In this document: positions 1-11,411 of the stretch, piece by piece
Position numbering within the stretch: the stretch's first letter is position 1
Layout of the letters: the number at the start of each line of letters is the position of its first letter
DNA from: Yponomeuta sedellus
Lineage: Eukaryota; Arthropoda; Insecta; Lepidoptera; Yponomeutidae
Assembly: GCA_934045075.1 (NCBI GenBank)
Contig: OW203740.1
Span: 15,352,346-15,416,345, forward strand
Length of the DNA stretch: 64,000 nucleotides
Direction: 5' to 3'
Translations under genes and position numbers: made by a program
Notes under the pieces: generated by a model
The model's database searches: none
The model's input: only the letters and a program-made list of their open reading frames with translations
What the model was told of the DNA's origin: nothing

Positions 1-431
1 AAAAGTAGCCTATCCGCTAATCCAGACTATAAATAATCTACCTATATGGCAAACTTCATCCAGATACGTTTAGCGGCCCTGCCTAGGCTGTACATGGACT
101 AGTCGTGCGTTTTAAATGTCAAAAGTCTAGACTTTCTAGTACATTAATTGTCAAATTCTGACATTATAGCGCCACAAAACGCGTCACTCGTGCCGCTATT
201 AAGTTCCAAACATATTTATAATGTTAATAGAACTAACTACACAAGCCCGAGAATTCGTTTGCGATTGCCTAGTGTCACATTAAATTAGTTTTTTTTTAAT
301 TTTTGGTTTTGTTTCTAGTGATAATTCTGATAAATAGCGCCAATTTCATAAAATTTAATAATACGAAAAAACCTTAATATTGAACAGTTTTGAGTAAAAG
401 GGGCAAGTGGAAATAGTGGACTTCTCATTTT

Positions 432-602
432 AAGGAACTTAGGGACGCTAACTAGCGTCACCAATGGAATATAAATTATAACTCGTTCTAAAAATACCTA
501 GTTATCACAGTTAAGATCTCATGTTCACTTTTAAATAAAAACGTATTATAAAACAAATTATGATTTTTATTCCATTAGTTAGCACTCCTAAGCGCCTTAA
601 GG
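432..602. repeat. Small MITE with GGACGCTAACTAGCG ends
   Basis: Inverted ends: GACGCTAACTAGCGTCACCA on the left and TTAGCACTCCTAAGCGCC on the right. Related sequence at 4555-4800 and 49075-49420, both with AACGGCCGTTTTAGCGGAAA-type cores. Confidence 0.65.
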
Positions 603-635
603 TCTATCTATATTCAATAATTCATCTTTACTCAC

Positions 636-703
636 ACGTTCAAAGAATGCTGCCAGAAATTTAGCCAAGAGACCTCGTCTCATAAGGATATCTTTACGAG
701 AAC
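636..703 (-). CDS. TMEM67: Meckelin exon 17: AKFLAAFFER motif
   Basis: The acceptor is TTTTTCAG and the donor is CGT|GTGAGT. The peptide SRKDILMRRGLLAKFLAAFF then ER matches the M-x-N-K-F-L-G-S-F-I-D motif of meckelins. It ends in phase 0. No further exon is visible between here and position 1, so the last exons are outside the window. Confidence 0.75.
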
Positions 704-2512
704 CTGAAAAATATTTCAAATAATTGAAGGTAAAATAGCCTACACCATCACCATCATCCGACACAACACACAACATGCCAATAAAACATTACAATTATAA
801 ATCTAAGGTCTACGAATAAAAAAATTACAATGTTACAATTACTGGCTGCACTTCTTGCCGGTGGAGTAAACTAGAGTCAAATCCCAGGGGAGCCTGGCCT
901 TAAAAAGCGATGGCCACACATAATATTCCCAATGCTAATATCTAAGATTCTGAGGTGAGCTTGACGATTCTGGGTTGACCGTACTGGCGACCCAGCTAGG
1001 CTGGCTCCCCTTCTAACTTCGGCATTGGTTTTCAGGATAACGTGCATGCTGATTTCGCTATGTAATTTGAGGCAGGTGTATCCATAAATCATTGTCGTAA
1101 AAGTCGTACACGGTAACAAAAAAAAATCTCGGTTTTGTGACTAAGATAAAGCTGTAGTAAGGTAAGCAGTTCTTAGATAAGACTTCATTCCACAGCCAGA
1201 AAAATAATTACGATAGGAATAGGAATTATCTTAGAATAGTGTGCGAGCGAAGATCACGATGTAATTTGAGACAGGCGCATCCAAAAACCAGGTGGTAAGA
1301 TCCGACCAACTTCTGAATCACGAAATATTGATTCAAATCATTTAATTCCAAGTTAAGTGAAACATAAAAAAGGTACATATTATTGCGTATCGAGGGTTGC
1401 ATCTCTACAATCATATGTTATTGTGTTTCACACAATTAAATGTCAAAAAGAACGATTTATTACTTATTTTATGGAATCAGACGTTACATTGCGGAAATCC
1501 ATCATAACATTAAAATATGAAAATTACTTTGCTAAATTCCGCCAAAAATCCCACAAGCACCATGCACCGCCCTCTCTCCCACTTTTTCAGGCAGAAGCAA
1601 GACACGAACATACCACCACCGACACCAATAGTTGTGTGAAAAAGGCATCTTCGGGCTCACTTGTGAGCCTTAGGATGCCTCGTATTATTAAATCGGTATT
1701 TCTGACATAAAACATTGTGTTTTAGTAATGATTTCGTACAATGACCCAAATATGATGCCCAAATAAGTGCGAAACTAAATGCTTTTTTGTATGACTCGAA
1801 CTGTAACGTGAGCACTTATTGAACCTTTAGAGAGCATTGGAAACATAATGATTGAAGCGAACTCATTTTAAGGCCTATTTAGTGTCGAGAGGACGGACTG
1901 GTCGGGCCTTACCAGGTGACCTAGAAGGGGCAAGGAATTTTCTAAGCTCTCACCCCCGCTTTAAGGCTGCTGTTACGCTGGAATGCTGTCTCGCTTGCAC
2001 ATTCTAACATTTTCAATTTATTGTAAAATATGATAAGAATATTCTTTATTGTACACCGGAAAATTGTACAGAAACAGCAGATACAGAAGATAAGATACAA
2101 TTGGCAGCCTTATTTCTAATAGCAATTTCTTCCAGGCAGCCCTACTTGTATTTATATTGTACGTGTTTATACGTATATTTTTGATAAACGTGGTCTGCTG
2201 TCCTTTCCTATTTTGATAGATAATAAATTTTTACTGTATTTTTTTTATTTTCTAAAATTTTAAACTAAAACGAACCAATTTTGGAATTTTTTATCAATAA
2301 AAAAGTAAGTAGGTGTAGGAAAATAAAAAAGTGTTTAAAATATTCTTAATTTTATTATCCAGCAAAGCCTCAGCAAAAAAATTAGATTTTGCGAGCGAAA
2401 CCGCCTGCTAGGTGTAAATACAGCCTTAAGGCCACGTGGCTTATGTACGCTTATGTCTCAACTTACAACACATACATTGGGTGCGATATTCTCACATGAT
2501 TGCACTGTATAC

Positions 2513-2544
2513 CTTCCGGCGATGACAGTTGTTTGAACACCAGC
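2513..2544 (-). CDS. Possible meckelin microexon 16 (32 nt)
   Basis: Exon 15 leaves two bases and exon 17 needs one, so an exon of length 2 modulo 3 must lie between 703 and 3619. This 32-nt stretch, flanked by CGACAG and GTATAC, has the right length class and stays open (LVFKQLSSPE). Peptide similarity to the family is not convincing, so it is only a candidate. Confidence 0.25.
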
Positions 2545-2784
2545 CTGTCGAAAAATGACATTGATTGATTTTAAGTACGACAACCTCTACTATTAGGTAC
2601 ATTTTTGTCTTAGTAAACTGTAATGTAACTGATCAGATTATTTTACGAGTAGAGTATAAGTCTTTATGGTATATTAAAAGGCTTTGTTTTACCGCATAGA
2701 ATTGGCGGCCTTATCGCTAAAAGCGATCTCTTCTAGACAACCTAGAGCGCAATACACACATGTACTTACGATACGTGCAATACT

Positions 2785-3295
2785 GACAGTTGGCAGTGAG
2801 TGTATCTATGAAAACATTTTGTACGTCAGGAAACATATCAGTAACTTTAAAACTTTGGGTAGCCAACACAATGTAAATACTAGAAATAAACATAAACTTT
2901 AGTTCCCACTATTTAGGCTGGCAAAGGTTAATTCATTCTTCATGGGGCATTGAATACGCTTCTATGAAAAAATCCCTGAAGATATATTAAGCTTGCCTGA
3001 ATCGCGGTTGAAAAATATGTTAAGCACACGTTGTGCCAAAAGGGCTACTATAACATAAAAGATTATTTAGATGACAATGAGGTCTGGAATTAAAGCCAGT
3101 ACAATGTATGAGTTCTATGTTTGATAATAATTATGTAAACTATGTTAGTTAAGGACTTTGAAAAGACTAAGTTTGGAGTTTTTTTTGTCTATTTTTTCTC
3201 CAAAATGATCTAGATTTTGAAATGGACACCTAGCTTGAATTGTAACGTTCATTATGCCGCAGTTTCTGCGCTACTTTGAATAAAAACTTTTCACG
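2785..3295 (+). mobile_element. 3' end fragment of the same LINE family
   Basis: Nearly matches 59865-60355: YIYENILYVRKHISNFKTLG is readable, then the coding part decays and the 3' UTR follows to GAATAAAAACTTTTCA. It lies in the meckelin intron and is severely 5'-truncated. Confidence 0.85.
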
Positions 3296-3618
3296 TAAAG
3301 ATGTACCAGCTGTCTTTGTAGCAAGTCGAAGTAAGGGAACAAGTATCTATTCTATTGTAATTGTATTTTTTATTCTTTGAGCAAACGTGACAAAGAAATT
3401 CTGAATTCGCGAAATAATCTACATAGGCAGTGAAATAAAAACATTGGTTAAATATAAATAATCGTCAAATTAAAAGAATTTAAAAATCCCGGGCCGAAGC
3501 AGGACTCCAAGCGTCATTTGTCATAATGATTAAGGTCGGCTCTGTATGGAATAGACAGTTCCTAAGTGTTTTGCGTTAGTGAATGAGATCTAAAGAACAT
3601 TAATCAGTATTTCCTTAC

Positions 3619-3696
3619 CTAATTTGTGGTACACACATCACTCTACAATTCGCCAAAGGCCCCATAAGCGGCCTAGGCTCACGTGAATCGTCGTTT
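3619..3696 (-). CDS. TMEM67: Meckelin exon 15: post-HGR segment
   Basis: The acceptor is TTTCAG and the donor is AG|GTAAGG. In the phase dictated by exon 14 the peptide is NDDSREPRPLMGPLANCRVM then CVPQIR, open throughout. It fits the poorly conserved hydrophilic stretch after H-G-R. Support comes mainly from the splice sites and phase. Confidence 0.62.
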
Positions 3697-3814
3697 CTGA
3701 AATTTTAATTATTGGAAACGTTCCAAATTTATACGATTTTGTAAACCCCCTCAAATGTCATAGGACTAATGTCATAATTAAATTATTAAAGACAATCATG
3801 GAAACTTATTATAT

Positions 3815-3990
3815 AGGTAGCAATTGATATATTAGGTTTAAGTTGATATGAGAAATGACATAGTGGAGCTTTTTCTTCCGCTGCCTTTTTCTCTACTACA
3901 CTTGGCCCAAAGGCAGCGGCTGACATTTTACATTGTACAGTACATCGACATTCAGCAAACAAAATGTAAATTCTTTACGCCGTATTCTTT
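3815..3990. repeat. Dispersed repeat, GCTGCCTTTTTCTC family
   Basis: Contains CTGCCTTTTTCTCTACTACA and ACATTCAGCAAACAAAATGT. Relatives at 11885-12020 and 42455-42615. Class unknown. Confidence 0.6.
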
Positions 3991-4013
3991 TATATTGTTT
4001 TTGAAAATCTTAC

Positions 4014-4237
4014 CTGCCATGGACATAATGGAAATAATACTCTTCCTCGAATGCCAACAGAGACACTCTAGCAGCTAGGCACAGTTTCGGCAAAACAGCT
4101 GACGGTGAACCAAAGAGTTTATCCTTTAACCATCGACCTGAGACAAGTAGAGAGTAAGCCAGCCACCAGGACACAGTGCCTAGTGCCCATTTGTAGCTTC
4201 GACTCTTAGGGACGTGTTCCTGCCAGGGTGTCATGAA
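4014..4237 (-). CDS. TMEM67: Meckelin exon 14: TM helix and YYFHYVHGR motif
   Basis: The acceptor is TTCCAG and the donor is GGCAG|GTAAG. Peptide FMTPWQEHVPKSRSYKWALG, a hydrophobic stretch (TVSWWLAYSLLV), then CLAARVSLLAFEEEYYFHYV ending HGR. The last part is equivalent to the conserved D-L-C-S...F-G-Y-Y-I-H-G-R segment of meckelins. Confidence 0.85.
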
Positions 4238-4886
4238 CTGGAAGAAATGTAGAGACGTGCTATCAAAAGTGAGTGAGTGTTGTAATGGGACCTAACAGAA
4301 GGTTAAAAAGTTGAAGCAAATATTTTGTTCACTATGGGGGTTGCTAGTTGCTAATCATTTTATTTAATTAATAGACACACCCAACAAATGTAGAGTTAAA
4401 CAAATTAACTGATCTACAGACGTGCAACAACACTCTCGTCTGATGACGGTTACAATTACTTACTGCTACATATAAGATTATTTTCTGAACTACGTGTTGT
4501 GTTTCAACGCGTCTTTGGAAAAAGTGAACATCATAAATCTTAATAAACATAGTAGCTCTTTTTAGAACCTAGGTCCAAGAATCTAGGATTTTAATGCAGT
4601 TTTGCCAAAAACGGCCGTCTTTAGCGGAAATCGATTTCAGTCCTAGTTTGTTGATCCTAGGTTCTAGACTGAAGATTGTAAAAGTAGTTGTCACAGTTGT
4701 TAAGAATTATGATGTTCATGTTTTGAAAACACGTATTATAAAACAAGTTAAGATTTTATTCTAATGGTGGCGCTGATGAACGCTTTAAAGTGTTCTTCTT
4801 CTACCACCCATAGCTACTCAATATTAATAAGGTAGAGAGTCACTTTAGTAAGATTATAGAGTTGAACCAATAAAAAAAATACTTAC

Positions 4887-4999
4887 ATGTGACGCAATCA
4901 GTGCCAGAGTGATTGTATAGCCGGGGTTGACCCTCCGCTTCGTTTGCATCGAGCTCCATTCCCTGGCCACCAACAATTTATTTTCGGACACGGACGTAT
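4887..4999 (-). CDS. TMEM67: Meckelin exon 13: VAREW motif and helix
   Basis: The acceptor is TTTCAG and the donor is CAT|GTAAGT. Peptide DTSVSENKLLVAREWSSMQT followed by KRRVNPGYTITLALIASH, matching the V-A-N-E-W-x-x-x-Q stretch and the following membrane helix. It ends in phase 0. Confidence 0.86.
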
Positions 5000-5376
5000 C
5001 TGAAAGAATTATCAGGTTCTATCGCTGACGATAGATGATTTTTTACAGAGCATGCGGGCTGTTTCATTCGTTAGGGATTTACAGCTGGACGAGAGAGTTT
5101 TGTGCGTTTTGAAGTTCACACATTATTATTATTATACTTTGTTGCACACGAAACATTTAACAGGACATTACATAAGAAATAACATGTACAAAGGCGAGCT
5201 TATCTCTGAAAGAGATCTACACATTGTTTAAAAAACAAAGATTTAGGTAAGTCTACAATGTTAAGGTAAAGGCACGTCGAGAAAATGGCAGCAAATTTAA
5301 AAAAGTTAAGATCAATGACTTGGGAATTGTTAATACGAGTAAAATCTTTATTTTAGTTGTAATGGGACTTCCTTAC

Positions 5377-5467
5377 CTATTTCTGAAGTTAGTATAAAGT
5401 CCGACCAGTCAAGAAAATAGACGTCGCAGGTACATTGTTTCCAGTTGATGTAAATAATTTTGAGAAT
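5377..5467 (-). CDS. TMEM67: Meckelin exon 12: conserved VYFLDW motif
   Basis: The acceptor is TTTCTCAG and the donor is ATAG|GTAAGG. The peptide ILKIIYINWKQCTCDVYFLD aligns without gaps to the family motif ending D-V-F-F-I-D-W. One base is carried to exon 13. Confidence 0.86.
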
Positions 5468-6034
5468 CTGAGAAAGAAACCACATTAAAACGATGTTGAG
5501 GGGAAACTCACAAGATAAGATAAGAAGATAAGAATATAACACAAGGCACATAAGCCTGAGACTGCCAGCTCGACGTTTTTCGGACATCGTATTTACACAC
5601 ACTTCTAACTTGTTTTTGAATGCGCGATACAGGAATTGTAGACGGACTACGATTCCTGAAGCAGGTACAAAGATGACATGTGCTCGCCAAAAAGTTAAAT
5701 CATTACAAAAAAAGAAAATTTTTGAACCGAAACGGGACACTAGCGCACTGCCTCTACCTCGTGAAAGCCCTTAATCCAGATAACCCTGAAACTACAAAAC
5801 CTACACTATAGAGAAGGATATGGCAACCCATATCTTCTCCAAAGCGTAGGCATATTCGGATGCGGATTCTACCACGACTCTACGTACTTTAAAGGCGCTG
5901 AGCTGGTAAGTTGGGTTACGAGGTCGTGAGTTCCAACTTTTCCTTTCTTCTCGTAAATTTGCTTATCAAACCAAGGTAAGGCCTCATGTTATATATCCAT
6001 TAAAGAGGAAGTAATAAATCACACATTCCCTTGC

Positions 6035-6160
6035 CTTCAAAGACAGTGCTGAGTAAATAAGTGACGTGATAGTGTGGTCTTCTCCGTGATTCAATGGTAG
6101 AGTCAAACCCAGCATACTAGCTTCAACTGCCAACGCGTGTAGAGTAGAAAAGAGAGCTGT
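6035..6160 (-). CDS. TMEM67: Meckelin exon 11: transmembrane segments, GC donor
   Basis: The acceptor is TTTCAG. Peptide TALFSTLHALAVEASMLGLT, then LPLNHGEDHTITSLIYSALS and LK, aligning with the meckelin segment that has L-L-P and a trailing Ala-Leu-Lys. The frame and alignment need the exon to end at TTGAAG, followed by GCAAGG, so the donor is GC rather than GT; the flanking bases match the usual context of GC-AG introns. Phase 0 at both ends. Confidence 0.8.
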
Positions 6161-6534
6161 CTGAAAGTAAAATAATACTGGATCAGTGACTTGACTAGTG
6201 GTGAAGGGTTTATGAAGGGTATATAGGGTGTAAATTGGGATGAGGTCTTTTCAGTAATTTAACAATTTATTCCAAAGGTCTGCTTCCGGGCAGAGGCGGA
6301 CTTTCCTTAGCGCCAATCAGGCTCTAGAATATTAGGAGTGTACTAGAATAACGAATAAAAAGCTTTAAGAAATATTTAGTCAATGCTTCAGAGAACTTCT
6401 ATGTGGCACATGCGTCGGGTACCTTATGTATATGGTTTTATTAGGTAATGGTTCTCGGTATTAGTGACGATAGACAACTTTTTTGTACCAATTCAAGTAA
6501 TTTTAAGCAGGAATTGAAGAGTTTTAAGTGCATA

Positions 6535-8446
6535 GGGGAGAGTGGTCACCATTCGTACGCGGGGCACATTCATACAGTTAGTATAACAGACAAACTAAAC
6601 GGCACACAAGCGCGGGTTTGCTTGTCTGCATAGACATACCGGCCGCCATGTTGCTAAGCAAAGTGTCGTGCCAGTCGCACCACGGTGCATCGGCTGACAA
6701 AACGTAATGTGTTTTCGCGCGTGGTGAGTAAATTTTTTACGTAAATTCAATTCGCAATTGTAAGTAGAATTATTATGTTTTTGACAAAATTGTGTTGATT
6801 AATATTAATGTTAACATTGATTATCTTGAGCTTTAATTGTTATATTTCTCAAATTAAATTAGAATTTGTATAAAGTAGTATATTAATTTTGTGCAAGGCA
6901 TAGGGCGCATTCGGACAGCAAAACAGGGGGCACATTCGTACGCGTACGAATGCTCCCCTTTAGATTTTATTAACCACCAGAACATCACAATAACATTTTC
7001 CTTTTTATGAAGTAATTCTAATTCTAACAAATCGATATATTTTATAAAGTAAGCCTTATAACTAATATTTTATTGCAGAATCATGGTACGAAAATATAAA
7101 AAAAGGGTACGCGTACCCAAGAGGTGGATGAAGAGTCCATGAAATTAGCAATTGATGACGTAATTCTAGGACGGCTGTCATATAGAAAAGCCGCGTTGCA
7201 ATATAACATCAAGACATCGACGTTGGAAAGCAGAGTCAAGAAATTCAAAGATGGCTCTAACACCGATGAACCCTCACGAACATTTCATTCCAAGAAGAAA
7301 ACCGGGTAAATCCCGTATATATACAGATACACCTGAAAAAATTGAATTAGAAGAGAGACATAGACAGAAAGAATTGAAAAAAATAGAACAGGAAAGGAAA
7401 GCCAGAGCCAAAGCATTGAAACGTAGTTTGAAAGAACTTAGTTCAACACAAAAGAAAAAGAAAGCTAAGCAAATAAAAAAGTGATGAAGATTCAGAGGCA
7501 TCTGAAGGATCGGAATTTAGCTTGCGGGAGAGTTCAACATCTCCAATCGGTTCCGAAACGGACGAAGAGACTAATGATTGCAGTAGTGACAATAATTGAA
7601 ATGTGACACCAAATAAAATCAAAGATAATTGTTTGGTTTTGGTAAAGTTTGAAAAAAAGACTTCTGTTGTTTACTACGTCGGAAAAGTTCTTAGTCATTA
7701 GTCGGGTACGGAGCTGAAAGTATCTTATCTTCGGAAGAAACCGGGATCATCATGGTTATTCTTTTTTCCTGATATAGAAGACATACACACTCTGTATATC
7801 AGCGATGTCGTCATGATCCTACCTGATCCACAACCACGAGCGGGCTGTACAGCTAGAATGGCTAGACTTTTTACTTTTGCAGTTAATTTAAATAATTATA
7901 ATGTGCAATAACTTCTAAAGTAACAACCAAATATGTATGATTATTGACTTTAAGTTTAGATTGTCAAAGACTGTGCAACATACTCATCATTGAGACAGAT
8001 TGTTAAGCTAAGAATTATAAATAAGTAAACTGGATAAACGATTTAATTTTTTGTTATGTTTCTAAAGAAACATTTATCTACTATGAGTCAAGGCAAATAT
8101 GTTAAGTTAGTTCTTTAATAAATAAATATTTTTGTAATAATTAATAAAAAATTAACGACTTTAATAGGCTTTTTAATTACCCTGTATGAATCTACCCCAT
8201 GGCGTATGAAAGTACCCCACCTACTGTACGAACGTACCCCGTACGTGGGGTACGTTCGTACAAATATCTTATCGTAGAAAAATTACTATAACTCTTTAAC
8301 CTTTTGACATAATAGTTTCGGATTTTTTTGTAACAAACTACAATATATTTGTTACGCTTAGGCATATAAACTAGATAAAATCAACAATCCATCATAAATT
8401 AAAAAAATAAAATATAAAAAGCGTACGAATGGTGACCACTTTCCCC
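6535..8446. mobile_element. Pogo-like DNA transposon, internal-deletion copy
   Basis: 26-bp terminal inverted repeats starting GGGGAGAGTGGTCACC (6535-6560) and its inverse at 8421-8446, one mismatch, flanked by TA on both sides (6533-6534 and 8447-8448). This fits Tc1/mariner-pogo target duplication. Extra copies of the TACGAATG/CCCC motif occur inside (6930-6960, 8205-8265). The plus strand codes for a transposase N terminus and C terminus but lacks the DDE core. It lies in the meckelin intron between exons 10 and 11. Confidence 0.88.
7083..7600 (+). pseudogene. Pogo-like transposase remnant (HTH head fused to tail)
   Basis: MVRKYKK at 7083, then after a frame slip MDEESMKLAIDDVILGRLSY and RKAALQYNIKTSTLESRVKK, a pipsqueak/CENP-B-type helix-turn-helix. 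It then jumps to a Lys/Glu-rich stretch (7251-7484) and an acidic Ser-rich tail. The DDE catalytic domain is absent. A related degraded stretch at 7620-7915 (DNCLVLVKFEKKTSVVYYVG... and FFFPDIEDIHTLYISDVVMI) belongs to the same protein's C terminus. Confidence 0.75.
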
Positions 8447-8812
8447 TACTTCTTTTTTTGCGTAGATAATATGGGTGTTAGAATATAAGCCCTTTCTCTT
8501 CTTGTCAAAATATTAGCAAAAAAAATACAGGCAAAAAAACACGTAGCTATCTACGTATGTAGACCATATATATACGTAGATACAGTCTGTTAGCTTCTAG
8601 AATATACCATCTCTAGGGTAGGCTTCGGTTTTCGCCGAAAGCACACGAGTGTAATCCTACTTCCTGCTCTGTATAAAACTTTAAAGTTACAGTTATGTAA
8701 AGTTATAAATAACAATACAAAAATAAACCTTACCTTACTGCAATATAATCTGTTCTATCCGATAGCAGCCGAGGTATATTCTAAAAGCTAATAGACTGTA
8801 TGTGTTACTTAC

Positions 8813-8947
8813 GAAGTACAGCGCATCTGCGATGCACCCTGACATGATGGGCAGAAGGCAGACGTGGAGGCCACCTCTGCGCAAACATCCTCGCCACTGC
8901 AGAAGGGCGTACAAAGCCAGCAGTGCCCCGAGCACGCCTCCCCAAAT
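8813..8947 (-). CDS. TMEM67: Meckelin exon 10: transmembrane segment
   Basis: The acceptor is CTTCAG and the donor is TTC|GTAAGT. Peptide IWGGVLGALLALYALLQWRG, a typical membrane helix followed by basic residues, then a second hydrophobic stretch ending CIADALYF. It matches the G-V-L-G-G-L and D-L-A-N-V-F-F positions of meckelins. Phase 0 at both ends. Confidence 0.87.
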
Positions 8948-8981
8948 CTGAAGGGATACGAAGTTGGTATACCTTTTTCGT

Positions 8982-9170
8982 CGTCGTCGTCAGGCTATAC
9001 TAGTCCACTGCTGGACATAGCCCTCCCCTAAAAAACGCCACGTTGTGCTATCATAGGGGGTAATGCCCATAATCCCCGCGCTGGGCATGCGGGTTGGGGA
9101 TCGCAGTTTGGAATTGTACTGCAGGGGGCGCTGCTGCCCATCCCGCGGTTTGTGTATCTTTTTATTCTTT
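8982..9170 (-). repeat. Dispersed repeat, TAGTCCACTGCTGGACATAG family
   Basis: Contains a GGGGATTATGGGCAT-like inverse and CCGCGGGATGGGCAGC. Copies also at 29032-29260 and 29310-29405 (opposite strand) and 48665-48885. Likely a SINE or LINE tail common in Lepidoptera. Confidence 0.78.
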
Positions 9171-10136
9171 TCACTATTTCTTAATGATTCGCGATAATCA
9201 TACATAGTTATATATTAAACGGGTCTAATCGCGATTATTTAGTCTCGCGTTGACTGTACTCGCCATTTAAGTCTACCCGAGACCATGGCAACTGTAACGC
9301 TGTCGAAACGTCGGGAAATAAGGTAATTACGTTTTACCCAGCAATAAAAAGTTAAAATTACTTTGCTAAATTCCGCCAAACAAGTAACTGCGATTGTAAT
9401 ATATTTATATGACTATGGTATCTTTTTAGCCGACGAATGAGAGTTCTACTAGTCAATATGAACTTTTTTTATAACTTAGCCAAAAAAGGAAGATCTACTA
9501 GTCAATATGAAGAACTTTTAATCTCCCTGGAGCAGCTTCTAAATCGCAAAAATATTAGTTTCTGCATACCCGCCGAAGGGACATTTTAGTGTCGAACGTG
9601 TTATGCACCTAGGTATATATGTGGTACGCATTTCACATTTCAGAAAAATACCCACTTTTTACTGCTTCTCCGACTCCCTGAGGTTTGCTGGAAGAAATCT
9701 ATTTCAGAGATAAGCTCGCCTTTGTACATGTTATTTCTGATGTGATGTCCTGTTCAATGATTCGTGTGAAATAAGGTATAATAATTATAACAGCTTAATT
9801 GTCCAGTTAAACGAACCATTACTTTAAAAACCTATTTAGTTCCTTAGCACGGGTTAGTGCATTAAAAATAAAAATAGTATAACCATTACTTTGTCATATA
9901 TAGTTTGACACTCGCTACGAGAGTATGCTTGAGATAGTTTATCATCCTATCATAAAAAAGACACTCAGTTCAAAATACAGAAAACACACAGTTGAGTGTT
10001 ACATGTGTACACACGCGAAATATGAATAGCCGACAGACACTAATGATTAACCAACAGATTGTTTTGCTTTGAAGATTATCCTGTGTTTACACAAATATTA
10101 TTAATAAAAAAATATTATTTGTGGCGATTCTCTTAC

Positions 10137-10290
10137 CTCCAAATCTTTTAACACTCCAGTAGCAGGCAGCTCGTTCACTACTTTGAATGTCGTAGTGATA
10201 GAGTCAGAAGTAGAAGATTTCGTCGCATACTGAGCTTCCAAAGAGACATGGACACTTAATTGAACTGTTTTCGTTTTGTCTCTTTGTATC
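10137..10290 (-). CDS. TMEM67: Meckelin exon 9: beta-strand region before first TM
   Basis: The acceptor is TTTTCAG and the donor is GAG|GTAAGAG. The peptide includes TVQLSVHVSLEAQYA and TTFKVVNELPATGVLKDLE, matching the region that leads into the first membrane helix. It is 72 bp downstream of exon 8, so the intron between them is short. Confidence 0.87.
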
Positions 10291-10362
10291 CTGAAAAGGA
10301 AAGGAACAAATTTTGACTTTACTCTCCATTGGATGAGAGCGTTTTTAGTAGCAATCTCTTAC

Positions 10363-10478
10363 CTTACAAAGGTAGTCAACGTTTGCAAGTACATCGTATT
10401 GGTTACACCGCCAACGCCAGAGATTGAAGTGTCTATTAAAAAGTACCGTCGGAATTTATTGGCGGACCATTCCCCGTT
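10363..10478 (-). CDS. TMEM67: Meckelin exon 8: conserved RRYFLIDTSISG segment
   Basis: The acceptor is TCCAG and the donor is AG|GTAAGAG. The peptide NGEWSANKFRRYFLIDTSIS corresponds to the family motif W-x(5)-R-R-x-F-L-V/I-D. Two bases are carried to exon 9, making Arg across the junction. Confidence 0.88.
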
Positions 10479-10974
10479 CTGGAATTAAACCCACATCAAA
10501 ATAATTTATGTGCCTTGTTCACTGTCTCTTAAAGATTTTATAGGGTCTCTATTCGGTGTGATGGTACATTTACACAGGGGCGTGCTAAGCCCTACCATGT
10601 AAATGGTTGCGTTTATGAGCACCTACATCATATTCATGAGTGGAGTTCACTAAACTCCATGATGGCCTACCATGGAGGTCAGTAGTGGAGCTGGATCAAA
10701 CTGGACTTGATCATCGTGAAACCATAGAGGTCGGTGCTAGAACCGTAAGCCGAGCTACAGCAGTCAAGGCTCCGTGAAAACCAGATATAGCCGGGCTGCA
10801 CCGGTTTATTTTGAAGGAAAGCCTTCTAGCGTCCTTTTATCCGTAACAAAAATCAAACTACGGCAATGGCTGGATAAGGTTTGCATGCCTTGAAGGGAAT
10901 CTACTTGAAATACTATAATATCGAAGTGGAAAAAATGTGGGTAGGCGAAAATGGATTGGACCTTGAGAATCTGT

Positions 10975-11255
10975 AATGGTGCGGCCACACTTGAAGGCGA
11001 AGATTCGTGTACGCGTTGTCGCGACAACATTTCGTGTTCGCTCTACGGCGAAAAGCTTGACCACATCAAATAAACCTTCGCTACGTCGCGACAATCTAGG
11101 GTGTATAAACCCTTTGAAGTGCGGCGTTTTACCGACAGCGGCGCGAAGGGTGTTTGTATACGCGATGATGATTCGCGATAGGACGAATTTTTTGGCCAGA
11201 CATGTCGCGACAACGCAAATCTTCGCGTTATCGCGATAGTGTGGCCGTACCATTA
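10975..11255. repeat. MITE with GGCCACAC inverted ends
   Basis: Left ATGGTGCGGCCACACT and right AGTGTGGCCGTACCAT. AGAATCTGTAAT occurs on both sides, a possible target duplication. Rich in TCGCGACA/TCGCGATA motifs. It ends 20 bp from meckelin exon 7. Confidence 0.8.
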
Positions 11256-11275
11256 TAGAATCTGTAATTAAGTAC

Positions 11276-11411
11276 CTGAACAATGTGCCCTGAGGGCTTC
11301 CGTATCGACACGGGCAGTGGCCGAAAATCACCGTTTAAATTCAAATAGGGCGCCAACGATTCTCCCGAGTGTAATAATTCTAAATCCGTAGCATTAAAAT
11401 TGCAGTCCATT
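11276..11411 (-). CDS. TMEM67: Meckelin exon 7
   Basis: The acceptor is TTACAG and the donor is CAG|GTACTT. Peptide MDCNFNATDLELLHSGESLA, then YLNLNGDFRPLPVSIRK, then SGHIVQ, equivalent to the conserved C-x4-I/L segment before the membrane part. The 3' splice donor is only about 20 bp from a MITE (10975-11255). Confidence 0.83.

Noticed and set aside
5811..5925. Minus-strand stretch reading SEYAYALEKIWVAISFS considered as a meckelin exon
   Set aside because: No suitable donor, and the correct segment with full alignment and phase was found at 6035-6160.
10858..11331. 157-codon minus-strand open frame
   Set aside because: It mostly covers the GGCCACAC MITE and overlaps meckelin exon 7 in a different frame.
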